This document shows, piece by piece, positions 13,346 through 23,942 of a stretch of 64,000 bases of DNA. The notes below the pieces were generated by a model. That model saw only the letters and a list, made by a program, of their open reading frames with translations, had not been told where the DNA came from and did not search any database. The DNA is from Pholiota molesta. Lineage: Eukaryota > Basidiomycota > Agaricomycetes > Agaricales > Strophariaceae. Where the stretch lies: NCBI GenBank assembly GCA_014925825.1, contig JACGCK010000005.1, forward strand, positions 496,001-560,000. The letters run 5' to 3'. A program made the translations under genes and the position numbers. Each line of letters opens with the position of its first letter. Positions within the stretch are counted from its first letter, which is position 1.

Positions 13346-15396
13346 TCAGTCATCACCTTCGCCGTCGTCGTATCCATGTAGACCCACCCCGCCTTCAGGT
13401 AGTCGCTCGATGATATAACTGCAGTTAATATGAGTAACTGCAACAAAATGAGATGACTACGACCTACAATATTTCTTCCTTAAGGTCTTGACAATATCGA
13501 TCTTAGGAAAAAGAAATTAATCAGTACATTGATATCGAATTAGTCCGCGGCGGAATTCACCAAGAGGCAGATCCTGTTCGTCGTTACCTAAGATTAATGA
13601 TCAGGTCAAAAACACTTCGATATATTTTGATAGACGAACCAAATGGCATTTCAATTTCATCTGCAATACCTTCTATGCCCATAAACGTGAATGCAACAGC
13701 AGTCACGACAGGAATAGTTGCCCATCCCAATTCATGGACAAGAGTGAGCGGTAACGCAAAGAGGTATAAAGTGACACATTGTTTCAAATGGATTGCGTCT
13801 ACAATCAATTTTATTATTCAAACTAGTTGCGTGTCCAAACAAAAATGACACCTACAGGAAACGGGTATCGGGGTATTGGCAATACGCTCAAGGGCTGTGA
13901 GTTGGTCTACAAGACCGGATATTCTGATGTAAAACAATTAGTTCTAACGTGGAATGAGTCGTGCACATTTAACCACTGACATCTGACTAAGGCCGTTAAG
14001 ACCTGTGATAAAGGGTAATTAAGATGTCAAGATTTGCTATATATATAAAAACGAACCTGCGGGGCCAACAGTCTCAAGAAATCCATCACGTCTGAATCCA
14101 TGAATTTTGCGGGCAAGCTCGTGTGCAATTCTATGTAAGAATATTGTTAATCACGACGTGCAATCATAGAAATGATAACCTACATGAGAGGTAGCGGCAG
14201 TGATGCTTCATCGGCAAAGGGATGGAACTCGACACTCCTATATGTGCTCTGCAGCAAAGGCGTAGAGTGATCAACTATTTGCTGTTTGCTCCTTTTGACT
14301 CGAATCCTCTTTGTTGCATCTGGTTTGGCATCCGGAGAACTTCTGCCACTTGGATTAGAGCTTGCGTTTTCATGACTGGTGGCGTTAGAGTCTTTCCTGG
14401 TAGCTGAATATGCACCAGTCTGATGTGTATGCTGAGTGGTATATCCAACTTCGTCATACCGAGCGAATGAAGAGGGAAGAACGCCGCTATAATCCGCGTA
14501 GTTCACCCCATCCTCACCCCTCAAATAATGCTTGGTGGCATAGACAAAGGAAAGTGCAAGGCGGAGAACATCGATTTTACGTTTGCGAAGCTGGGTATGC
14601 GTAACGTCCGTGGTGGGTGTTTTTCCTTTTGCAAAGGCGGGCTGCAAGTCGGTCGGCTGTGGAGGTACGGCGACATTTACCCAGACCATGCGGGATAAAT
14701 TACGGGTGTGGGATATTAAGGCGGCGAAAGATTTGCGGCCCTCCCAATAGCGCTCATAAGATGTCCTGCTAGCTAGTTAGTGATATTCATTAAATACCAG
14801 CAGATTGAAGGACTTGCCCATTCCTGTGTAGCAAATGCTTGCGTATGAGTATCTTCTACCGATTTAGTTCTAAATCTCGTACCGAAATACCAAGATGAGG
14901 CCAACCTAGAACAAGATATTATTGAAACATATTAGGGGAGTCAACCAATATAGCACCTACCACTACAGACAACAGAGGAACGATGGAGTTTATCAGAACC
15001 AAGCGATAGCCTTTGGTTGAAGCATAGCAGACCAACGTCGAAAATAGTGTCACTGTCAAAATTGGACCAATGATTCGTGCAAGAATCTATAGCCCACGAA
15101 CGTCATCAACTTATCTGCACTTGAGGCTGGGAGTACGAGATACGACATACACTGCCTTTGATGCGAAACACATCCGGAAGCCATGAATACTACAGTGCAT
15201 AGGGTTGAAGTGAGGTGAGTTCCACACGACTATACATCTAGACGACTGACTTTTCGTAAATATTTTCTTTTATTTGAGGGGCCTGGTCATGCAAATGGAG
15301 GTGAACAAACAGGAGGCAGCAAGAGAGGCCGGGGTAACTCACCCTGATAGACGGAAGAACGGAGCTGAGGCTGTTCTTCATCGTACTCGAAGTCAT
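13346..15396 (-). CDS. Bestrophin/RFP-TM (UPF0187) family channel
   Basis: Membrane protein of the bestrophin family, expected to form an anion channel. Which fungal membrane it sits in is not known. Minus-strand exons read SYERYWEGRKSFAALISHTR followed by SRMVWVNVAV (about 14670-14760), the hallmark of the family after TM2. Later come LPLTLVHELGWATIPVVTAV and FMGIEGIADEIEMPFG (about 13640-13770), then NDEQDLPLD and a C-terminal piece DLKEEIEYIIERLPEG-like that needs introns at about 13502-13562 and 13441-13477. A Ser/Thr/Lys-rich loop of about 80 residues (14220-14480) interrupts the cytosolic part. The first exon (MTSSTMKNSLSSVLPS) is inferred. The stop TGA is at 13346-13348. The family call is firm; the exact ends are less so. 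Confidence 0.82.
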
Positions 15397-15571
15397 GCTA
15401 TTCACTGGGACGATGGTGGTCCTCAGTAAGTAACCGACGACAACAAAAGGTGGGCAAAAATAGATTGATTGCTGACCCTATTACGGCCCGGAGATGATGC
15501 GATCGATTAGTGTGCTTTAGGCGCCGTGGACCTCAGCTCGCTACCACCACTCAGTGGCACTTCCTATCAGT
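15397..15571. promoter_or_regulatory. Bidirectional promoter, bestrophin-like gene / RdRP
   Basis: Only 175 bp separate the two divergent start codons, so both promoters must lie here or overlap the leaders. I see no clear TATA box or repeat. Confidence 0.45.
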
Positions 15572-18500
15572 ATGGACATAGACATCAAATTTATTCCTAA
15601 AGAGGTCAACAAGTGGGAGGTTACTCGCGCAATCGCCACTGTCCTCCATTCTGAAGACTTCGCCCCTGTCGAAGTTGAGGGCAGACTTCTCAACTTTCGC
15701 GTCAAGCTCAACGACAATCCCGCGGGAGGGGTCCGTAATGATGGAACTGGAATTCTGACTCTTCCATCGGAGGATGTCGCGAGAAAATTCTTTTCATACG
15801 TTTCCAAAGATCCTATCAAGGTCAATGGAAGGAAGCTCAAGTTCTACAGACGAAGCAAACCCCCTCCTCCTGGTCTTGTTGAAACTCTGAGCAAGACACC
15901 CTACATTAACCCAGACCTCGAAGAAGAACGACAGGACAAGCTTCGAGCTTTGGAGACAAGTTTCGTGTGGACGCCGTACAATTCGGCATCTTCTACCAAC
16001 CTAGATATCCAGCTACAGAAAATGAACCCCTTTCTCCCCGGGCATTTTCTGTGGAATGGGAACGGGAATATATCAAAGATAGCAGTGCTTGGTTAAGGTT
16101 CGACTATGACCATAAACTTATTCGTATAACGGTGCATTTCAGTTATTTCTTTTCCTATATCAATCCTTATACTCACTGCATTTGATCTAGTTGGGAAGCG
16201 AACTGACCGAATATAGTGGCTACAACTTAACGGTCCATTTTGGGAGCATCCGGAAAGTGGGTGTAGGGTATGATGGAAAGCCTTGTCAGTGTTTATTTCA
16301 TCACCCACACGTCTTCCATTTGGTTCCTCACCAAAATGCTGTTAGATATCTGCTTCGATACCCTCACTCCTGTGGCAATGGAAATGATCCAATTCCATCG
16401 CACCATGACTGGTGACCAGCAATTGGATAACCGCAAGTATAAACAGCGAGTAGGCTCTACGCACGAAGGTCATGCCATTGTGGCACCTTATTGTCCACAT
16501 CTGCGCCTGGTCCTCTACAACGATCATTACAGGGATGTTATCAGTGAATTCGTCGGGATGTGCGAGGAAGCTGGCCTGGCCAAAAGCATGATCATCCAAT
16601 GCAAATCTGGTTTTTCGCAGATCGAAGCCCTTCGACAACAATTTTTCCATCCGAAACGTCTCCACGAACTTCACAAGACTCTAGGCAAATTTGACTGGCC
16701 TATAGCTTTCCAACTCGAATCTTTGTTACATAATGGACTATTGCACACTGGCGACTTGGATGAATTACTCCCTCGGATCCGTGAGCTGATTGATAAATGC
16801 AAGAAAAGCTCTTCGTTTGTAGGCGAACTGCTCCGGCGCTATAACGAGGCTTTGCAGGTTCGCTCTCCTAGAGAAAGCCCATGCACTGCTTCCAATCTGT
16901 CCAAAAGAAATTCGAATTCACTCCTCCAGACAAATCTTTCCGATGTTATCACGTCACATTCACACCTACACGCATGATTTTAGAAGGTCCTTATCCCTCG
17001 CAATCAAACCGTGTTATAAGGCAATATCAAGGATTTGAAGATCATTTCATCCGTGTGGACTTCAGAGACGAAGACCGCCTGCAATATCGTTGGGAAAGGG
17101 AAGTTGATGGCACCCCTTTCCTTGTCGATCGGGTTGGCAACCTTCTTAAAGGTGGATTTTTGCTTGCTGGACGTTCCTTTGAATTTCTAGCATATTCTAG
17201 CTCTGCATTACGTGAACACGCTGTTTGGTTCATGAATCCCTTCTTCCATTCCGACAGAGACTGCACCATCAATGCGGCATTAATCCGTGATTCGTTGGGC
17301 AATTTTCAGGGTACACCTCTTCTGCAATGCCCTTCGAAATATGCTGCTCGTCTGGCTCAGGCCTTCACAGCTACTGATCCATCCGTTTATATCCGTAAAA
17401 GCGAATGGATGGAGGTACCTGATCTTGGTGAAGAGCCATACCTATTCACAGACGGTGTTGGGGCAATATCAAAAGCTCTTGGGGACAAAATCTGGGCCGA
17501 ACTATGTGAAACGAAACACAATCCTGAGAACTTAATTCAACCTTCTGCGGTGACAATATTCTTTTATCTCTTTAAGATTATACATTAACAATCAACTTTG
17601 GACAGTATCAAATCAGGTTCCTAGGTTATAAAGGCGTTGTGGTTGTCAATCCAGCCCTTGATGAGCGTAAAGATGGAATTCATATGACACTTCGTCCTTC
17701 GATGGGAAAGTTCCAAGCTAAGGAAGCAGACCAAGAAGTCGCGCCTATTGAAATCGCACAAGCATTCGAAAAGCCCAACGCCTGCTATCTCAACCGGTGA
17801 GTTTACACCCAAGGAATAAGCAAGCCGTATTCTGATTCACGACATAGCCCTCTTGTTATGTTGCTGGAAGATGTCGGAGTTCGGAGGGATGCATTCCAAA
17901 GGCTGCAAGAGGCTGCTGTCGCGGATGCTAGGACGATCGACGATTCTATCACACAATTCTCCAATGTTCTATCTGCGCATCATCTTGGGTCATCATACAG
18001 ATTGAGAGAAATCTTAAGTCGATTGCAGGACCAATACAATATGGACTTGACCTCTGACGGGAGAACTATCGGTATTGATAACCCCTTCCTTCGACAAATC
18101 CGCCAGATCACCATGACAGACATTCTGCGGGATATCAAACATGGTGCCCGCATTCCGGTTCCCGATAGCTACCTTCTTGTGGGTGCAGCAGATGAAGGCC
18201 CTGCTTATATCGGAGAGCCTGGCTATGAAAATGTGTACTGTTTGAGAGTAGGTGAAATTTATGGTATGACCTTATGTTATTATCTTTCCTCATTTTGAAT
18301 GGAACTGACTCTAGTTGATTAGCTTGCATACAAAGGCCCGGCGATAAGAACCCCACCTGGCTTGAAGGGAATGTTAGTATATCAAGGAGTCCTGTGGTTC
18401 ATCTGGGTGATGGTATGCGAGAGTGTTCTTTTCCTTTACACTAAACACTAAGTCCATTGGCAATATTCTAGTTCAACGTGTTCGTGCAATCGGGAAACCA

Positions 18501-19918
18501 CCAGCAGATCAACCTTGCCTCTTTGCAAACCTTAAAAATGTGGTAGTGATGCCATCTGTTGGTATGTACATGCGACACTTTCCATCTCACCAGATATATC
18601 TAATTTTCTCATAGGACCTCGATCATTGGCGTCGTGTCTTGGCGGAGGCGACGTTGATGGGTAAGCCGAGCGGGATTTCCTTTGTTGGCGATTTTCTCTG
18701 AAATTTGCATTTCAGTGATCTCTTTTCAGTGATTTGCCATGAATCCATTTTGCCAGTTACAATTGAAAGCGCTGCGGCTTATGAGGCGCTTCCGACGAAA
18801 AATCTTGGAAGAGATAGCACCGTTGAAGACATATGTGATTTCGTAGTGGAGTATATCCACTCAGATGTACTGGTATGTAATGTTGCTCTTCAACCTGAAT
18901 TTCACCCTCTCATGGCGTGTCATTGGGGTACAGGGCCTTCTGTCTGACAGGCTACTTATCATAGCTGGTACGTCTTTCTGTAAATTGATCACTGACTCGC
19001 TTGTTCATAACAAATTGTAATGCTTTAGATCAATCTCAGGTGGGCTTGGACAAGCCGAACTTTCTCGGTACTAACGGTTTCTTTTTTTCTTTTACTCGTA
19101 GCTGGGAATGCGTGATGAAGATTGCATCCGTCTTGCGGAACTGTGTTCACAGGTTAGTGATCTGTAAATCGACCAATAAAGCCTGAATGTAAATTTTGAT
19201 CCAATAATAGGCTGTGGATTATCCGAAGCAGGGTACACCTCTGGACATCGATAGTGATCAGCTACCGAGAACTCTCATAAGGTGTAAGCCCGACTGGCAT
19301 GCAGCGGAAGTAGTATCTCCTCGACAGACAGACTACTACGAGTCAAACAGAGCCCTTGGATTCTTGTTTCGCGCCATCAAACTGGATGATCCCGCACCAA
19401 TTCTTGCCAAAGACTTGGCTCCTGCTCAACGCCTATCCGATCCCATTTCCACGGCTCTACTTGCTACCGTGCAACCTTATCTCGGCTCTTCTTCGTTTGT
19501 AGAGACTTATTCTTCTGAATTATGTAGGATATTCAGAAGATATAGTGACGAGCTGAGGTATATTTGCGCTACTCATACTCTTTCAAACGCTCCAGGAGTC
19601 AGGCTGCTCGAAGCGGAGGTGGTAGTTGGCTCAATTCTTGCAAAATGTTCGCAAAAGCGATGGAGGAACGAACGCATGTACAGAATGCGCCTACATGCTG
19701 GCACGCTTGTACGAGATGTGCAAAGAAGTTTATTGGGGGATATTAGCAAGGGTTCGGTACCTGAGCTCATTCAAGGCCTTGAGCTCTCATGGAGCGCCTG
19801 GGATCTCAGCCTTCGTAGACGAAATGAATTTGGAGCTCAAAGCTTTGGCCTCATCGCCCTGGGGACAGTTTTTGATTCCCTAGATAAATTGGAGGCTCTT
19901 TCAGGAGCACCTCAATGA
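15572..19918 (+). CDS. RNA-dependent RNA polymerase of RNA silencing (two frame breaks)
   Basis: Cellular RdRP (QDE-1/RRF/RDR family), which turns aberrant single-stranded RNA into double-stranded RNA for Dicer in quelling or meiotic silencing. Landmarks in order: N-terminal RRM-like region (MDIDIKFIPKEVNKW), VDAVQFGIFY, YDGKPYICFDTLTP (after an intron at 16284-16343), CYHVTFTPTRMILEGPYPS, FTDGVGAIS (about 17450), PSAYQIRFLGYKGVVVVNP, and the catalytic loop GGGDVDGDLFSV, whose three metal-binding Asp are present but split by an intron (18661-18715). It ends with DQSQLGMRDEDC and AVDYPKQGTP and a C-terminal helical domain. Two conserved stretches join only if one base is added, near 15960-15964 and near 16878-16881. 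As written the gene would be broken, but homopolymer miscalling is more likely (see findings). Length if repaired is about 1,200 residues, normal for the family. Confidence 0.9.
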
Positions 19919-20285
19919 ATAGTCTCAAATAGGTCATTATCAAAAATTATTACCATCACACCCTCCATACTATTATCCAATCGAACATCTACCTACCTAT
20001 ACATGGGCTTAGTACTACACATAAATGAAGAGTTCGAAGCACGAAAGCTTGAAGTTGAAGTAAGTAATCACATGTGTGACGATTAACGCGATAAGTCACG
20101 TCACATGACCTATTTGATAGCCGCATCACGCGCGCCCCTCTTGCCTTCACAGTAACCTAGTTCAAACCTGTTCAAACGATCAATCCAAGTCAAGAATCAC
20201 GTACCGAGATCCAATCTGCGTTCCCTTCTATCCTCACGGAGCACTACTCTATATTGAAGTCCAATAACCTCTATCAGGCCCAAAT
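19919..20285 (+). other. Intergenic, POT1 promoter
   Basis: About 365 bp between the RdRP stop and the POT1 ATG. It contains direct copies of tcacgt(g) and cacatg near 20069-20106. These could be basic helix-loop-helix sites but are too short to call. Confidence 0.4.
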
Positions 20286-23200
20286 ATGACCTCGAAAACT
20301 GCCAATCCAATCAAACTCAACGACAGGCCAGAGCAATCTCCTAACGACATTTACCAAAATGGTGTAGATGAAGAACGATGCATATCTGGGAGAATAAAGA
20401 TGGTTTGGCCTCTTCGTGAAAGGAAGAAAATCGAAATCTTGGCGGTAGTACAGTCGTCTCCCTCTGGCAACAATCCATACTTGTTCAAGATATTCTTTGA
20501 ACTAGGCGAAAATTACAACGAAATACTGCATTTCTCACCGAGTGATGACTTCCGCTTGTCTCTAAAGGGAGCTAAAGTTGATAAACTAGCTCACCCTCCG
20601 AAGCTTTCCAGTTTACCCATGCAGCTTGTGTTTTCGGAGGGAGTGCATATTCAATGGAACCATCGAGGGGAGTGGAAGAACCTTAATACATGGCCGTGTA
20701 TGTGGTGCTACATTCATCTACACCCTCCGCCTATATTAATTTCTACCAGTAAAGAATTCAGAAAATAATCCGCAGACGGACAATTGGTTTCTCTCTCAAG
20801 ACGAGATAGAAGCTAATTCTCAGACTAGAGGGCTCAAACGCAATCAGGACGACAAGGAAGAAACAGAAAATGACATTAAGCAAGGAGAAAGTCATGCTTC
20901 GTCTAGGTCATTAAGAAAGCGTCTACGACTGGAGGCCAAGCGCCAAAAGCAGGAGGCATCATCTCGGAATGCAGAGTCTTCACGTTCTTCGTCCAACACG
21001 AGTCATATGAGTGGTGAACACCCTTTAACGTCCAATGTACCTAGGGCAGCGTCCTCTGGCAAACCAGATGAACAGTCGATCTACTCCATGAACCCACAGC
21101 TCGACTCGCAAGTCCTTCCTATTCGAACGGAAAGGAATATGGAAGTACCACTGTCTAAAGATACACCGGAATTTAAGGCTGGCTTGCACTCAGGATCAGT
21201 AAGTGCCCAACTTTATTAAGATGATACTCTCTCCTAAATCAATAAAGATCATATCCACAGCCATCAAGGATATCCGACCTAGACAAGTCGTCTCGCTCAT
21301 TGGTGTTGTTGTTACTTTATCTACCCCTAAAACAACCAGAACAGGCGGTGAGTTATGATCAACAATCTTGCGATGTCATTAAAAGAAATTTCGAAGAATG
21401 GATGCGCTTCGTTCATATCGTTGACCCAAGCAACTATACTGTCCAAAGTTCCGGAATCAAGATCAACTGCTTTGCCAAGCGCTATAAAGAATGGCTACCT
21501 CATCCTGAGGTGGGCGATGTCCTCATTCTCAAGAATGTCAAGGTACAAATATCCTCAAATTTCATAAATGGATCTTCTGATGTACATGTCTCAAGATTGA
21601 AGAATATATGGGTACTCTAACGGGTGTATGTCACAATAATCGACTGTCTTGGGCGGCTTTCTCCGCTACAAAAGGCGAATTTCATCATGGTCCTCCCAAC
21701 ACGGCACCAAGGGAAGAGGGCCTTGCCGAAGGAGGGTTCGGCGTGCTATACTCCCCATTCTTTCAACCAGGGTCTGCCGAAACGATTTATTGCATCAAAT
21801 TATCGGATTGGTGGCGAAATACGACTGCACAAGACCCTCTGAAAAGGTTGTCAACCAGAGTCCGGGAAGGTTCCATCGGATTCACAGGCTCATTAGCGAA
21901 GCTGGCCCATCAGTTCCTCCAAATGGTTATTTTGATTGCACAGTTGAAGTGAGATATATCACCTTCCATTTGCAGTCTGTTGACAGTTTATACTTTATCG
22001 GTTCATAGGTATTGAAAGGATATAGCAACAGCAATAATGTTAGCATGGTCTACACACTGTATGTCACTGACTACACCCGAAACGAGCAAGCGATGGCATT
22101 GCAATCAAATTGGTGCCATCCATCGCTATCGGAATTCGTCCTGCAATTCGAAATGTGGGATGCAGCTGCTCATATCGCGGAAAGCATGCGACCGGGGCAA
22201 TACTATTCAATCAACAACGCACGTATGAAAATAAATCCTTCGGGATATCTGGAAGGCAAGGTCGCTGAGAACAAGATAGTTCAATTATCTGAAGATGACA
22301 CTGGGAATATGCATTTACAAGCCTTGCTCGCGTATGTCTCATCTCAGCTCAACGAAATCACGCCGACTGAATGTTTATCAAGGAGGAAGAGGAAGTTCCA
22401 AGCAAAGAAAGCTGCCTCAGAATCTCAGAGTAATTATATATTAATCAAAGATGTCCAAGAACAAATTCTTTTCCATTGTACCGTCGAGGTTTGTCATATC
22501 GACCTTTTTATTATTTCCTTCAAAATTAAAGTTAACTTAGCTTCTCCACGTTTCGAATGCAAACGGCGGGGCGTACCTTTATGTGACTGACTATACATCA
22601 CATGATCGCCTCACACTTCCGAAGGAACAGTCGGCACTACTACGAGCCCTAGATGGACGCGTTGTAAAGATTGTGCTATTGGATGATCAAAAAGAACTCG
22701 CCAAATTTGCCAAAACGGGATCCTTCTACTGCATTCGAAACCTCAGGTTGAAAGATAGCGCTCTCGAGGATTGTTTTTGTGGCTATCTAGGTGGAAGTGA
22801 CAAACTTGTCGTTCAGTTGGATCCCAATAGGACCGATAATGAACATCTCAATGGCCTTCTACGGTATCGTCCTAACTTTACTTTTTAAATTATGTTATTG
22901 ATTACTCTCAGGCGACGAGAAAACTGGCAAAGCAGTAGAAACGAAGAACCTTCAAAAGCGGAGGAAGTTGATCAGAGACGACCAAAAGCTGATGAAGAAT
23001 CCAGCGTTCTTAATAACAGAATTCGACAGCCATTTTTGCGCATCCAAGATATATCTTCGACTGAGTGCTCTGGGCGCCATAAGATTCGTGCAAAACCCAT
23101 TGATTTTTATCCACTAGATTTACAAGATGCATTTTATCAGTGGTGTTCCCAATGCAACGTTGAGTGAGTGCAATCTTACCATGGTTTTAATATCTCATAC

Positions 23201-23636
23201 AGAGGTTTTGTCCAGACTTCCCAAGACAACAAAGGCCTGCCTCAAATGCGGTGACTTTGAACATGAACATGTGAAATACTATTACCAGCTCTATATCTTG
23301 GTAGAGGACGACGAAGGACAACAACTTATGATTTCGATAGATGACAAGGTATTTAGTACAGTCAATTTCAAGTTCAAGGCTAATGGAAATCAGTGTCCGT
23401 TGTTAAACGGCATTGAGCGCACGTGCATCCAGGATAATCGTACTGCTCTTAGACAGTTGCGTGAAAGATTAGAACCCATCATGGGCAATCTTCCTATGGT
23501 GCACAATGCTCTAAAGGCCGGAAAACGCCTTGAAGTCAGCACTTCGGAATTCCATTTTGACCTCGAGGGTTGGCTGATCCCAGGTGGTAAAAAAAAGGCA
23601 TTTCGCCTAGTCGAATATGAACCTCTGACTGCTTGA
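20286..23636 (+). CDS. POT1: Telomere single-strand binding protein Pot1 (one frame break)
   Basis: Pot1 caps chromosome ends by binding the G-rich 3' overhang inside shelterin. The telomere-binding OB fold is clear: SLIGVVVTLSTPKTTRTGEWMR then FVHIVDPSNYT (with an intron at 21351-21400), INCFAKRYKEWLPHPEVGDV, and LTGVCHNNRLSWAAF, EEGLAEGGFGVLYSPFFQPG with CIKLSDWW. A second OB-like region follows (GRFHRIHRLISEAGP, PPNGYFDCTVEV), then two repeated units each ending in YVTDYT. The C-terminal OB fold has zinc-ligand pairs (CSQC, CLKC, about 23145-23250). The N-terminal 300 residues before the OB fold (20286-21240) are basic, low in conservation, and lineage-specific. The reading frame breaks once at about 21842-21845 (AAAA run) between LSDWW and GRFHRIHR. 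Otherwise the exons join in phase. Confidence 0.88.
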
Positions 23637-23942
23637 TTATAAATGATTTATTTGTTGGTCGGCATACATATAGGTTCTGTTGCTGCGCATTATTATCTTA
23701 TTGGACAAGTACAAGTACCGCGAACATTGAATTTATGATTAGAGTCCAATTCCAAATTCTATATCACTAAAATAGAAATCATCGACTTGTGTCTCGAAAT
23801 GTTGCGAAGTTGGGATTTAATATATGGGTGAGTTGATGTTTGAATTGAATGAAAAACCTGCTTTCGGTAATCACTTATATGGTATGCCTGTTGAAACAAA
23901 ATCATCAGCATATTAGCTACATTATTCAAGAGTGTAAATCAA
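23637..23942. other. Convergent 3' ends of POT1 and STT4
   Basis: About 300 bp, AT-rich, holding both 3' UTRs. No open frame of interest. Confidence 0.5.

Noticed and set aside
13264..13446. Separate small gene downstream of the bestrophin-like gene
   Set aside because: Another frame of the same stretch gives the bestrophin C-terminus YIIERLPEG through short introns.
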